From contig JAEYRR010000315.1 in the NCBI GenBank assembly GCA_023435505.1, forward strand, positions 1 through 7,892: a DNA stretch of 7,892 bases, read 5' to 3'. How positions within the stretch are numbered: position 1 is the stretch's first letter; each line of letters opens with the position of its first letter. A model generated the notes under the pieces. That model did not search any database, was not told where the DNA came from, and saw nothing but the letters and a program-made list of their open reading frames with translations. Below, piece after piece: positions 1 through 6,633 of this stretch. The translations under genes were made by a program, and so were the position numbers. The stretch is from Bacillota bacterium. Its GTDB lineage: Bacteria; Bacillota; Clostridia; Lachnospirales; Lachnospiraceae.

Positions 1-1
1 T

Positions 2-535
2 GCAGATCCTAAGACGGTTTCTTCTTTGATCCCATCCGGTGGTAAAGAAGTGTGGGGAATCATGATTTCTTATACTACAATTATTACAATTGTACTTACC
101 ATTGTAGTGATGGTGGTATTAAATTTATTTATTAGAAAGACTAGATTAGGTAGTGCAATGCGAGCAGTATCTGAAGATAAAGGAGCTGCTACTTTAATGG
201 GTATCAACTCAAATAGAATTATATCGATCACTTTCGCGATTGGTTCTGCCCTTGCTGGTGTTGCTGGCATTCTCTATGTATGCCAGTACGGGACTATTCA
301 GCCTACTATGGGTGCCCTTCCAGGTATCAAAGCCTTTGTAGCAGCTGTTATCGGTGGTATCGGAAGCGTTCCGGGTGCCATGATAGGTGGTATTGGACTT
401 GGATTGTTAGAGGCTATGACTAAGGCGTATATCAGTACTACTTTGTTAGATGCTATTGTATTTGGTATACTTATTTTAGTGCTGTTATTTATGCCTACAG
501 GATTATTGGGCTCTAAGAGAGCAGAGAAAGTGTAG
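2..535 (+). CDS. livH: Branched-chain amino-acid ABC transporter permease LivH, 5'-truncated by the window edge
   Basis: Inner-membrane permease of a Leu/Ile/Val-type ABC importer that pairs with LivM and is driven by LivG/LivF. The reading frame is open from base 2 with no stop, so this is the C-terminal 177 residues of a protein usually near 290-300 aa; the TTG at 26 is not a credible start because homology continues through it. Visible parts are a hydrophobic helix, then the cytoplasmic coupling segment (TRLGSAMRAVSEDKGAATLMG), then SALAGVAGILY. After these come the glycine-rich AAVIGGIGSVPGAMIGG stretch and a last helix ending MPTGLLG, all characteristic of LivH. The coupling segment is clearly paralogous to the matching part of LivM downstream (TRLGRAIRAVRDNEIAAEATG). 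The stop codon sits inside the ribosome site of livM, so the two are translationally linked. Substrate is inferred from family; related permeases carry other amino acids or urea, but no urease genes are nearby. Confidence 0.93.
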   Translation, partial: ADPKTVSSLIPSGGKEVWGIMISYTTIITIVLTIVVMVVLNLFIRKTRLGSAMRAVSEDKGAATLMGINSNRIISITFAIGSALAGVAGILYVCQYGTIQPTMGALPGIKAFVAAVIGGIGSVPGAMIGGIGLGLLEAMTKAYISTTLLDAIVFGILILVLLFMPTGLLGSKRAEKV

Positions 536-539
536 GTGA
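534..539 (+). promoter_or_regulatory. Ribosome binding site deciding the livM start
   Basis: AGGTGA matches the 3' half of the AGGAGGTGA consensus and lies 5 nt before the ATG at 545. It overlaps the livH stop codon and the GTG at 536. This favours the ATG at 545 over the GTG at 536, which has no good site of its own. Confidence 0.55.
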
Positions 540-544
540 AGAAC

Positions 545-1555
545 ATGGATACTAATATACTAAAAAAGAATAAACAAAACATTATTAAAAGTATAATAAG
601 AAATACAGCCATAGCAGTAGGAGTAGGAGTTCTTCTTGTACTTCTTGTAGAGCTTGGACTATTAAACCGTCAGTATATAAATCTACTTCCACAGCTTGGA
701 TATTATGTAATTCTTGCCGTGTCTCTTAATCTAGTAAGTGGATTTTTGGGAGAACTCACTCTAGGTCATGCAGCATTTATGTCCTGTGGAGCCTATATCA
801 GTTCTTTAATTACCTTGAATCTGAACATTGGTTGGTTCCCATCCATTTTGGTAGCCATGATTGCAGGTGGAATCTGCGCAGCAATCTTAAGTTTCTTCTT
901 CAGAATGGCTGTAATCAGATTAAGTGGTGATTATCTGGCTATCGTAACCCTTGCTCTTGGTGAAATAATAAAGTCTATCTTTAACTCAATGAATGATATT
1001 ACTGGAGGACCACAGGGTCTTAAGAATGCCACTTATTATACGGATAAAGAACATTATTTATTTATATACATAGTAGTCGTAGTATGTGTGATCTTCATGT
1101 CCTGCCTAATCAAGACAAGATTGGGACGTGCTATTCGTGCGGTACGTGACAATGAGATTGCTGCGGAAGCTACCGGTGTTCCAATCAATAGAATTAAGGT
1201 CATGACGTTTGTAATCTCTGCATTTTTTGCCGGAGTAGCGGGTGTCATCTATGCTCATAACTTAAATATTATCAAACCAAACTATTTCGACTACAATATG
1301 TCTATTAATATTCTGTTAATTGCAGTTTTAGGTGGTTTAGGTAGCATCAGAGGTTCTATTATCTCAGTTCTTGTAATTGTTTTATTACCTGAGATGTTAC
1401 GTGTAATCGGTGATTACCGTATGCTTATCTATTCTATGGCATTAATCACTATCATGTTGTTTAATAACTCTCAGTTGAAAAAACGATTAATGGATAGTGG
1501 AAAGCTTCCAAGCTTCTCAAAACTTAAACTTAAGAAGAATAAGGAGGAGGCATAG
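545..1555 (+). CDS. livM: Branched-chain amino-acid ABC transporter permease LivM
   Basis: Second membrane subunit of the Leu/Ile/Val-type importer, 336 aa from the ATG at 545; a GTG at 536 would add three residues. It starts with a basic, polar N-terminus of about 20 residues, then multiple hydrophobic helices. The LivM hallmark LNLVSGFLGELTLGHAAF at about residues 61-78 is followed by GAY. SGDYLAIVTLALGEI at about 127-141 and TGGPQG at about 153-158 are also family-typical. The coupling loop GRAIRAVRDNEIAAEATG at about 194-211 contacts the ATPases. A glycine-rich AVLGGLGSIRGS segment precedes the last helices. The C-terminal tail is lysine-rich (KLKLKKNKEEA), probably cytoplasmic. It lies directly after livH and is separated from livG by 2 bp. 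Length is slightly above the bacterial minimum of the family because of the tails. Identification as a LivM-family permease is secure; substrate specificity is inferred. Confidence 0.93.
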   Translation: MDTNILKKNKQNIIKSIIRNTAIAVGVGVLLVLLVELGLLNRQYINLLPQLGYYVILAVSLNLVSGFLGELTLGHAAFMSCGAYISSLITLNLNIGWFPSILVAMIAGGICAAILSFFFRMAVIRLSGDYLAIVTLALGEIIKSIFNSMNDITGGPQGLKNATYYTDKEHYLFIYIVVVVCVIFMSCLIKTRLGRAIRAVRDNEIAAEATGVPINRIKVMTFVISAFFAGVAGVIYAHNLNIIKPNYFDYNMSINILLIAVLGGLGSIRGSIISVLVIVLLPEMLRVIGDYRMLIYSMALITIMLFNNSQLKKRLMDSGKLPSFSKLKLKKNKEEA

Positions 1556-1557
1556 AT

Positions 1558-2313
1558 ATGGCATTATTAGAAGTTAAAAATCTAGGTATCTCCTTTGGTG
1601 GGTTACGTGCGGTAGATAAATTCAATGTATCCATTGAGAAGGGCGAACTATATGGGCTTATTGGACCAAATGGAGCAGGTAAGACAACGATCTTCAATCT
1701 TCTTACAGGCGTATATAAACCAACAGATGGATCAATTTATCTGAATGGAACAAGTATAGTAGGGATGAAACCACATGCAATCTGTAATTGTGGTATTGCT
1801 AGAACCTTTCAGAACATTCGACTTTTTGGGAAAATGACGGTGCTTGATAATGTAAAAGTAGGGTTTTACAATAACCATCCATATAATATGTTTGCAGGAG
1901 TGTTTAAATTTCCTGTATTAAAAAAAGAAGCAGTCATGGATACGAAAGCTATGGAAATACTTAAAGTATTCGGTCTGGATGGATATGCTGATGTATTAGC
2001 CAGTAATCTCCCTTATGGGAAACAGAGAAAGCTGGAGATTGCAAGAGCGTTGGCTACAGAACCAAAATTGTTACTATTAGATGAACCTGCTGCAGGTATG
2101 AATCCAAATGAAACGTTAGAACTTATGGATACCATACGTTTAGTTCGTGATAAATTTGATGTAACTATTCTACTTATTGAACATGATATGAATCTTGTTT
2201 CCGGAATCTGTGAGCAGATAACAGTACTTAACTTTGGTACTGTATTAACCGCAGGTAAACCGGAGGTTGTATTAAATGATCCAGCAGTTATTACTGCATA
2301 TTTAGGAGAATAG
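1558..2313 (+). CDS. livG: Branched-chain amino-acid ABC transporter ATP-binding protein LivG
   Basis: Cytoplasmic ATPase subunit, 251 aa, the normal LivG length. Walker A is GPNGAGKTT at residues 36-44 and the Q-loop is in ARTFQNIRLF (Q85). The signature motif is LPYGKQRKLEIARAL (151-165), the LivG-style form that replaces the usual LSGGQ. Walker B is LLLLDEP (171-177) with catalytic Glu176, followed by AAGMNP, and the H-loop is His209 in LLIEHDM. The insertion between the Q-loop and the signature (roughly 105-135) is a usual LivG feature. The start ATG follows an AAGGAGGAGG ribosome site at 1541-1550 with a 7-nt spacer; that site lies within the 3' end of livM, and the two genes are 2 bp apart. 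It ends AYLGE, as does LivF, a common C-terminus in this family. All ATPase motifs are intact. Confidence 0.95.
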   Translation: MALLEVKNLGISFGGLRAVDKFNVSIEKGELYGLIGPNGAGKTTIFNLLTGVYKPTDGSIYLNGTSIVGMKPHAICNCGIARTFQNIRLFGKMTVLDNVKVGFYNNHPYNMFAGVFKFPVLKKEAVMDTKAMEILKVFGLDGYADVLASNLPYGKQRKLEIARALATEPKLLLLDEPAAGMNPNETLELMDTIRLVRDKFDVTILLIEHDMNLVSGICEQITVLNFGTVLTAGKPEVVLNDPAVITAYLGE

Positions 2314-2322
2314 GAGGTTGCC

Positions 2323-3033
2323 ATGAGTTTATTAACTGTAAAAGATCTAGAAGTTTATTACGGAGTAATTCAGGCAATTAAAGGAATATCCTTTGAAGTT
2401 AATGAAGGTGAGGTTATCGCCTTAATCGGTGCCAATGGTGCAGGAAAGACCACAACCTTACATACCATTACTGGCTTGGTAAATGCCAAAAAAGGCTCTA
2501 TATTGTATGATGGTAAGGAACTGACGAAGATACCTGCCCATAAGATTGTTTCCATGGGGATGGCACATGTACCAGAAGGAAGACGTATATTTGCAGAATT
2601 AACTGTATTAGAAAATCTTAAGATGGGTGCGTTTACGAGAACTAATCCTAAAGAAATAGAAGAGTCTCTTGAAATGGTATACAAGAGATTTCCACGTCTG
2701 GAGGAAAGAAAAAATCAGACAGGTGGTACGTTAAGTGGTGGAGAACAACAGATGTTAGCGATTGGACGAGCACTGATGTCAAAACCAAGAATTATATTGA
2801 TGGATGAGCCATCCATGGGACTTTCTCCAATTTTCGTAAGTGAAATCTTTGATATTATAAAAGAAATTAGTACCAGTGGAACTACTGTTTTACTGGTAGA
2901 GCAGAATGCTAAGAAAGCATTAGAGATAGCAAATCGCGCATATGTATTAGAGACTGGAAAGATTGTACTTTCTGGTGATGCCAAGGAAATGATGGACAAT
3001 GCTTCTGTGAAGAAAGCGTATTTGGGAGAGTAG
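2323..3033 (+). CDS. livF: Branched-chain amino-acid ABC transporter ATP-binding protein LivF
   Basis: Second cytoplasmic ATPase of the importer, 236 aa, the typical LivF length, forming a heterodimer with LivG. Walker A is GANGAGKTT (36-44). The LivF-specific HVPEGRRIFAELTV block (82-95) carries Glu in place of the Q-loop Gln. The signature is LSGGEQQMLAIGRAL (137-151) and Walker B is IILMDEP (157-163) with Glu162, followed by SMGLSP. The usual H-loop His is replaced by Gln in LLVEQNA (Gln194), which is normal for LivF and distinguishes it from LivG. The start ATG is preceded by TAGGAGGT, which overlaps the livG stop, giving a 9-bp gap. The last codons are followed at once by another AGGAGG for the next gene, so the operon continues. 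No defects are visible. Confidence 0.95.
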   Translation: MSLLTVKDLEVYYGVIQAIKGISFEVNEGEVIALIGANGAGKTTTLHTITGLVNAKKGSILYDGKELTKIPAHKIVSMGMAHVPEGRRIFAELTVLENLKMGAFTRTNPKEIEESLEMVYKRFPRLEERKNQTGGTLSGGEQQMLAIGRALMSKPRIILMDEPSMGLSPIFVSEIFDIIKEISTSGTTVLLVEQNAKKALEIANRAYVLETGKIVLSGDAKEMMDNASVKKAYLGE

Positions 3034-3044
3034 GAGGCGTTATA

Positions 3045-3665
3045 ATGAACAATTATGTGATTACTATTACCCGAGGTTATGGAAGTGGCGGACGTACTAT
3101 GGGGCAGATGCTTGCAAAAGAGTTGGGAATTGGCTATTATGACCGGGAGTTGCTTCGTTTGGCATCCGATCAAAGCGGTATCAATGAACAGTTATTTGCC
3201 AAAGCAGATGAGCAGGTAAAGAACAGCCTTCTTTACAAAATAGTGAAGAAGACCTATAAAGGAGAACTGATTCCACCAGATAGCGAAGATTTTATCTCCA
3301 ATGACAATCTTTTTAATTATCAGGCAAAAGTAATCCGTCAATTGGCAGAAAGTGAATCCTGTGTTATTGTTGGACGTTGTGCGGACTACATACTGAAAGA
3401 TATGGATAATGTGATTCGTGTATTTGTCCACGCTCCTTTAAAGTCCTGTATTGATCGCTTGGAGGAGATGTATGGGGAGGATCGTAAAGAATTAGAGAAG
3501 AAGATTAATTCCATAGATAAGAGAAGAGCAGCTTATTATGAGTATTTTACTGGTACTCATTGGAATAATGCAGAGAATTATGATCTTTGTGTCAATACCA
3601 GTTCTTTAAGCTTTGAAAAAGGCGTGGAAATTATTAAATCTTATCTGGATATTAAACTGAAATAA
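3045..3665 (+). CDS. Cytidylate-kinase-like family protein
   Basis: Soluble P-loop protein of 206 aa from the cytidylate-kinase-like family common in clostridia; the phosphate acceptor is not established for this group. The N-terminal ITRGYGSGGRTMGQMLAKELGI (about 8-29) is a nucleotide-binding loop in which the usual GK[ST] of Walker A is replaced by GGR. YYDRELL follows, as in the start of nucleotide-monophosphate kinases. CVIVGRCADYIL (106-117) and an Arg/Lys-rich lid-like helix, SIDKRRAAYYEYFTGTHW (156-173), come next. YDLCVNTSSLSFE (179-191) near the C-terminus resembles the closing strand of CMP kinase. There is no signal peptide or membrane segment. It is 11 bp after livF with AGGAGG at 3032-3037 and so is the last gene of the liv transcript; nothing in the sequence explains a functional link to amino-acid import. 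It is not the housekeeping Cmk, which has a canonical GxxGxGKG loop. Confidence 0.85.
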   Translation: MNNYVITITRGYGSGGRTMGQMLAKELGIGYYDRELLRLASDQSGINEQLFAKADEQVKNSLLYKIVKKTYKGELIPPDSEDFISNDNLFNYQAKVIRQLAESESCVIVGRCADYILKDMDNVIRVFVHAPLKSCIDRLEEMYGEDRKELEKKINSIDKRRAAYYEYFTGTHWNNAENYDLCVNTSSLSFEKGVEIIKSYLDIKLK

Positions 3666-3686
3666 GAGTAGTAATGTAACGTTATG

Positions 3687-3727
3687 AAAGCACTAGGGCG
3701 ATATGTTGACACCCTGGTGCTTTTCTA
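3687..3727 (+). terminator. Intrinsic terminator closing the liv operon
   Basis: Bases 3687-3698 (AAAGCACTAGGG) pair with 3712-3723 (CCCTGGTGCTTT) in a 12-bp stem with one T-G wobble and a 13-nt loop, followed by TTTTC. It lies 21 bp after the stop of the kinase-like gene. The U-tract is short and overlaps the stem base, so efficiency may be moderate. Confidence 0.75.
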
Positions 3728-3757
3728 TACATAAAAAGAGGTAGTTGGTTTTAAAAC

Positions 3758-3786
3758 TTGAAAACTGTATGTGCAATGTGTATACT
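3758..3786 (+). promoter_or_regulatory. Sigma-A-type promoter of the aminotransferase operon
   Basis: The -35 box is TTGAAA (3758-3763), followed by a 17-bp spacer and a -10 box TATACT (3781-3786); each box differs from consensus at one base. The predicted transcription start is about 3792-3794, giving a leader of about 55 nt before the ATG at 3848. A perfect TATAAT also occurs at 3797-3802 but lacks a -35 at proper distance. The promoter sits between the liv terminator and the next gene, as expected for an independent unit. Confidence 0.7.
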
Positions 3787-3831
3787 AGGTAAAAGGTATA
3801 ATTTGGTTCGTTTACATACATAGGTGAAGGG

Positions 3832-3840
3832 AAGGAAGGA
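3832..3840 (+). promoter_or_regulatory. Ribosome binding site deciding the aminotransferase start
   Basis: AAGGAAGGA lies 7 nt before the ATG at 3848. A longer frame opens at a GTG at 3824, but this ribosome site would then lie inside the coding region. The same AAGGAAGGA motif precedes the next gene (5062-5070), supporting the ATG. Confidence 0.7.
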
Positions 3841-3847
3841 TAAAGAA

Positions 3848-5038
3848 ATGATTGCAGAGAAGATGAAAGGTCTTGTTGCTAATAGCAGTGTGATACGTGC
3901 GATGTTTGAAGAAGGAAAGAAACTAGCTGCCCAGTATGGTGCAGAGAATGTATATGATTTTAGCCTTGGAAATCCAAGTGTGGAGCCACCTAAGCAGGTA
4001 AAGCAGGCAATTGTTGATGTAGTTAATACAGAGGATTCTATGGAGGTCCATGGCTATATGAATAATTCCGGATATGAAAGTGTCCGTGAAGCCATAGCAA
4101 AGAGTCTGAATATGAAATTTAATACGGCTTTTTCTCAGAATAATATTATAATGACTGTTGGAGCTGCCGGTGGTCTTAATGTAATTTTAAAAACTCTGCT
4201 TAATCCTGGAGAAGAGGTTGTGACATTTGCCCCTTATTTTGGCGAATATAATAACTATGTTTCCAACTTTGATGGGAAGCTTGTTGCAGTAGCACCTAAT
4301 ACAGCCAACTTTCAGCCTGATATTGATGGATTCCGTGCTGCTATAACGCCAAAAACTAAGGCGGTTATTATAAATACCCCTAATAATCCAACGGGAGTTG
4401 TGTATTCTGAAGAAACAATTCAAGCAATTGCTAAGGTGTTAGTTGATAAGGAAAAGGAATATGGTACTACCATCTATCTTCTAGCAGATGAACCTTATCG
4501 TGAACTGGCTTATGATGGTGTAGAGGTTCCTTATCTTACGAAATATTATAAGAATACCATTGTAGGATACTCCTATAGCAAATCCTTATCTCTTCCTGGA
4601 GAACGTATTGGTTACCTTGTCATTCCTAATGAACTTGAGTATTATGAGGATGTATTCGGAGCTGCCAATGTGGCCAACCGTATCTTAGGCTTTGTCAATG
4701 CCCCATCTTTAATTCAGAAGGTAGTTGCAAGATGTGTGGATGCTGAGGTAGATGTGGAAGTTTATAATCGCAACCGAGAACTTTTATACAACAGTCTGTT
4801 AAGCTATGGATACTCCTGTGTGAAGCCTCAGGGAGCCTTCTATCTCTTTGTTAAAAGCTTAGAGCCTGATGATAAGGCTTTTGCTCAGGCTGCAAAGAAA
4901 TACAATTTATTGATTGTTCCAGGTTCCTCCTTTGGTTGTCCAGGTTACGTTCGTATTGCATATTGTGTAGACTATGATATGATTAAGCGTTCCTTACATG
5001 CATTTGAAACACTGGCTAAAGAGTATCTGGGAGAGTAA
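3848..5038 (+). CDS. Pyridoxal-phosphate-dependent aminotransferase (class I/II, aspartate-aminotransferase-like)
   Basis: Cytoplasmic fold-type I aminotransferase, 396 aa from the ATG at 3848, a usual length. The N-terminus MIAEKMKGLVANSSVIRAMF leads to YDFSLGNPSVEPP, the substrate-binding entry segment. NTPNNPTGVVY (about 176-186) holds the PLP-contacting Asn, ADEPYRELAYDG (about 213-224) the Asp for the pyridine nitrogen and a Tyr, and SYSKSLSLPGERIGY (about 242-256) the Schiff-base lysine, Lys245, with Arg253 for phosphate. GYVRIAYC near the C-terminus has Arg369, which should bind the substrate carboxylate. All catalytic residues are present. The exact amino donor cannot be read from the sequence; the family includes aspartate, alanine and aromatic transaminases. 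It is first in its operon, just after a strong promoter and 36 bp before a hisC-like gene. The alternative GTG start at 3824 adds eight lysine-rich residues (MKGRKDKE) that look like translated ribosome-site sequence. Confidence 0.9.
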   Translation: MIAEKMKGLVANSSVIRAMFEEGKKLAAQYGAENVYDFSLGNPSVEPPKQVKQAIVDVVNTEDSMEVHGYMNNSGYESVREAIAKSLNMKFNTAFSQNNIIMTVGAAGGLNVILKTLLNPGEEVVTFAPYFGEYNNYVSNFDGKLVAVAPNTANFQPDIDGFRAAITPKTKAVIINTPNNPTGVVYSEETIQAIAKVLVDKEKEYGTTIYLLADEPYRELAYDGVEVPYLTKYYKNTIVGYSYSKSLSLPGERIGYLVIPNELEYYEDVFGAANVANRILGFVNAPSLIQKVVARCVDAEVDVEVYNRNRELLYNSLLSYGYSCVKPQGAFYLFVKSLEPDDKAFAQAAKKYNLLIVPGSSFGCPGYVRIAYCVDYDMIKRSLHAFETLAKEYLGE

Positions 5039-5074
5039 CTTTAACTCACCAGAGTAAGAGAAAGGAAGGATGAG

Positions 5075-6136
5075 ATGAAACCTTGGCAAATGAACATACG
5101 TAAGGTGGATCCTTATGTGCCGGGAGAACAGCCTAATCTTCCAGATATGGTGAAACTCAATACAAATGAGAATCCCTATCCTCCTGCACCGGGAGTAAAG
5201 GAGATTGTAGAATCCATGGATGTGGACAGACTTCGTCTATACCCAGACCCTCTATGTAACTCTTTGGTAGATGTGCTGGCAGATTTTTATGGACTAGATA
5301 AAAATCAAGTTTTTGTAGGGGTTGGATCCGACGATGTGCTTTCTACGGCGTTTATGACGTTTTTTAATAGTGAGAAACCAATTCTATTCCCTGATATTAC
5401 CTATTCTTTTTATGATGTCTGGGCTAATGTTCATAGAATTCCATATGAACAGATTCCGTTGGACGAGAATTTTAGAATATGTAAGGAGGATTATTATAAG
5501 GAGAACGGCGGGGTTGTAATTGCTAATCCCAATGCGCCAACCTCTATTTATGAACCACTATCTTTTATAGAGGACATCCTTTTACATAATCAAGATGTCA
5601 TTGTTATAGTAGATGAGGCTTACATAGACTTCGGTGGGGAATCCGCACGGAAGCTTATCAATCAGTATGAGAATCTCCTTGTAGTTCAGACATTTAGTAA
5701 ATCCCGTTCTATGGCAGGAATTCGGATTGGATATTGTATGGGCAATCCGGAGTTGATCAAGGCAATTAATGATGTGAAGTATTCCATTAACTCTTACACT
5801 ATGAATATGACCTCTCTCCTTGCAGGAGTAGAGGCAGTGAGGGATAGGGATTATTTTTATGCTACCATTGATAAGATTATAAAAACAAGAGAGAGGACTA
5901 AGAAAGAGTTGGAGCAGTTAGGTTTTGTCATTCCTGATTCTAAAACGAACTTTCTGTTTATCACACACAAAAGTATAGACTGTGTTGATTTGTTTCAATG
6001 GTTAAGAGAACGCCATATTTATGTACGTCATTTTAATGTGGAGAGAATAATGAACTATCTGAGAATTACCATAGGTACCGAGGAAGAGATGGACCGCTTG
6101 ATTACGGCCATAAAGGAGTATCAATCCCAATCATAG
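5075..6136 (+). CDS. hisC: Histidinol-phosphate aminotransferase (HisC-like)
   Basis: PLP enzyme of 353 aa, the normal HisC length. HisC converts imidazole-acetol phosphate and glutamate to histidinol phosphate and 2-oxoglutarate (EC 2.6.1.9). Visible HisC marks are KLNTNENPYPPAPGV (27-41), LRLYPDP (53-59, Tyr56 reaching across the dimer), VGVGSDDVLS (81-90), and NPNAPTS (151-157) rather than NPTG. VDEAYIDF (179-186) has Asp180 and Tyr183, TFSKSRSMAGIRIGY (206-220) has the Schiff-base Lys209 and Arg217, and YLRITIGT (328-335) has the carboxylate-binding Arg330. It starts 36 bp after the upstream aminotransferase with AAGGAAGGA at 5062-5070 and is 24 bp before a receiver gene. No other histidine-biosynthesis gene is present, so it is either the genome's detached hisC or a paralogue with another substrate, such as aromatic amino acids; CobD-like decarboxylases are related but lack this overall motif set. 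Confidence 0.87.
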   Translation: MKPWQMNIRKVDPYVPGEQPNLPDMVKLNTNENPYPPAPGVKEIVESMDVDRLRLYPDPLCNSLVDVLADFYGLDKNQVFVGVGSDDVLSTAFMTFFNSEKPILFPDITYSFYDVWANVHRIPYEQIPLDENFRICKEDYYKENGGVVIANPNAPTSIYEPLSFIEDILLHNQDVIVIVDEAYIDFGGESARKLINQYENLLVVQTFSKSRSMAGIRIGYCMGNPELIKAINDVKYSINSYTMNMTSLLAGVEAVRDRDYFYATIDKIIKTRERTKKELEQLGFVIPDSKTNFLFITHKSIDCVDLFQWLRERHIYVRHFNVERIMNYLRITIGTEEEMDRLITAIKEYQSQS

Positions 6137-6146
6137 GAATGGGAAT

Positions 6147-6153
6147 AAGGAGG
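6147..6153 (+). promoter_or_regulatory. Ribosome binding site supporting a GTG start
   Basis: AAGGAGG lies 7 nt before the GTG at 6161. The site is near-perfect, and the receiver fold begins immediately after the GTG (KVLIAEDD), so the non-ATG start is well supported. Confidence 0.7.
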
Positions 6154-6160
6154 TATCTAG

Positions 6161-6553
6161 GTGAAGGTATTAATTGCTGAGGATGATTTTGCCAGTCGGA
6201 CTTATATGCTTCGTATGTTAGAACAATATGGAGAATGTGATATTACAGTTGATGGACAAGAAGCAGTAGAAGCTGTAGAATTGGCGCTAGAGGATGGGGA
6301 GCCTTATGACTTAATCTGTCTGGATATTATGATGCCGGAGATGGATGGATATACAGCACTTGAAAGAATTCGTAGATTAGAGATCGATGCTGGAATTGAG
6401 GAGAATATGCGTAGTAAGGTCATTATGACAACAGCTCTAACGGATGGACGTAATGTGCAAAAAGCATTTCAACTGGGTTGCGTTGCATATGCCGGAAAGC
6501 CAATTGATCCTCATAAATTTGAACATGAATTAAAAAAACTGTCTCTTATCTAG
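6161..6553 (+). CDS. Stand-alone CheY-like response regulator receiver
   Basis: Single receiver domain of 130 aa with no output domain; cytoplasmic phospho-acceptor of a two-component or chemotaxis-type relay. The first strand KVLIAEDD gives the acidic pocket (Asp8, Asp9). The phosphorylation site is Asp55 in YDLICLDIMMPEMDGY, Thr91 in VIMTTA is the switch residue, Tyr110 is the aromatic switch, and Lys113-Pro114 (GKP) completes the active site. All key residues are intact. There is an extended loop between helix 3 and strand 4 (EIDAGIEENMRSK, about 74-86), seen in a class of orphan receivers. It starts with GTG after AAGGAGG. It follows hisC by 24 bp and is apparently in the same transcript as two aminotransferases, with no histidine kinase, Hpt or flagellar gene in view, so its partner is unknown. 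The last codons (LKKLSLI, stop) form the left arm and loop of the downstream terminator. Confidence 0.9.
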   Translation: MKVLIAEDDFASRTYMLRMLEQYGECDITVDGQEAVEAVELALEDGEPYDLICLDIMMPEMDGYTALERIRRLEIDAGIEENMRSKVIMTTALTDGRNVQKAFQLGCVAYAGKPIDPHKFEHELKKLSLI

Positions 6554-6570
6554 AAGAGACAGTTTTTTTA
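6532..6570 (+). terminator. Intrinsic terminator overlapping the end of the receiver gene
   Basis: Bases 6532-6547 pair perfectly with 6554-6569 (16 bp: A7 then CTGTCTCTT against AAGAGACAG then T7) around a 6-nt ATCTAG loop that contains the stop codon. The T7 run is the U-tract and the A7 run on the left mirrors it, so it could also act on the other strand. Confidence 0.92.
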
Positions 6571-6633
6571 ATCCAATTACTATGCGTAAGATAATTATAA
6601 AACATAAAATGGGTAGTATACCTTAAATTATGG

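Noticed and set aside
26..28. TTG at 26 as the start of a short livH
   Set aside because: The frame is open upstream to the window edge and no ribosome site precedes it; the gene is truncated by the window and not naturally short.
298..612. 104-codon minus-strand frame opposite the livH/livM junction
   Set aside because: It is antisense to conserved permease sequence and its hydrophobic translation reflects the complementary codons of membrane helices.
2715..3173. 152-codon minus-strand open frame opposite livF and the start of the kinase-like gene
   Set aside because: It lies antisense to a clearly conserved ABC ATPase, has no recognisable domain and a Ser/Ile-rich low-information translation; it is a shadow of the plus-strand codons.
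3797..3802. TATAAT as the main -10 box of the aminotransferase promoter
   Set aside because: The hexamer at a 17-bp distance upstream is CAATGT, a poor -35; the TTGAAA/TATACT pair fits better. It might serve as a secondary start.
3768..3819. GTAT/ATAC half-sites (for example GTATGT at 3768 and ACATAC at 3814) as an operator
   Set aside because: They are short, AT-rich and irregularly spaced, so they could arise by chance; no known operator consensus matches.
3824..3847. Eight-residue N-terminal extension of the aminotransferase from a GTG
   Set aside because: The strong AAGGAAGGA ribosome site lies within this stretch and serves the ATG at 3848, where family homology begins.
6612..6622. GGTAGTATACC interrupted palindrome in the gap before the YczE-like gene
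   Set aside because: Only four base pairs per arm around three bases; too short to claim as a binding site.
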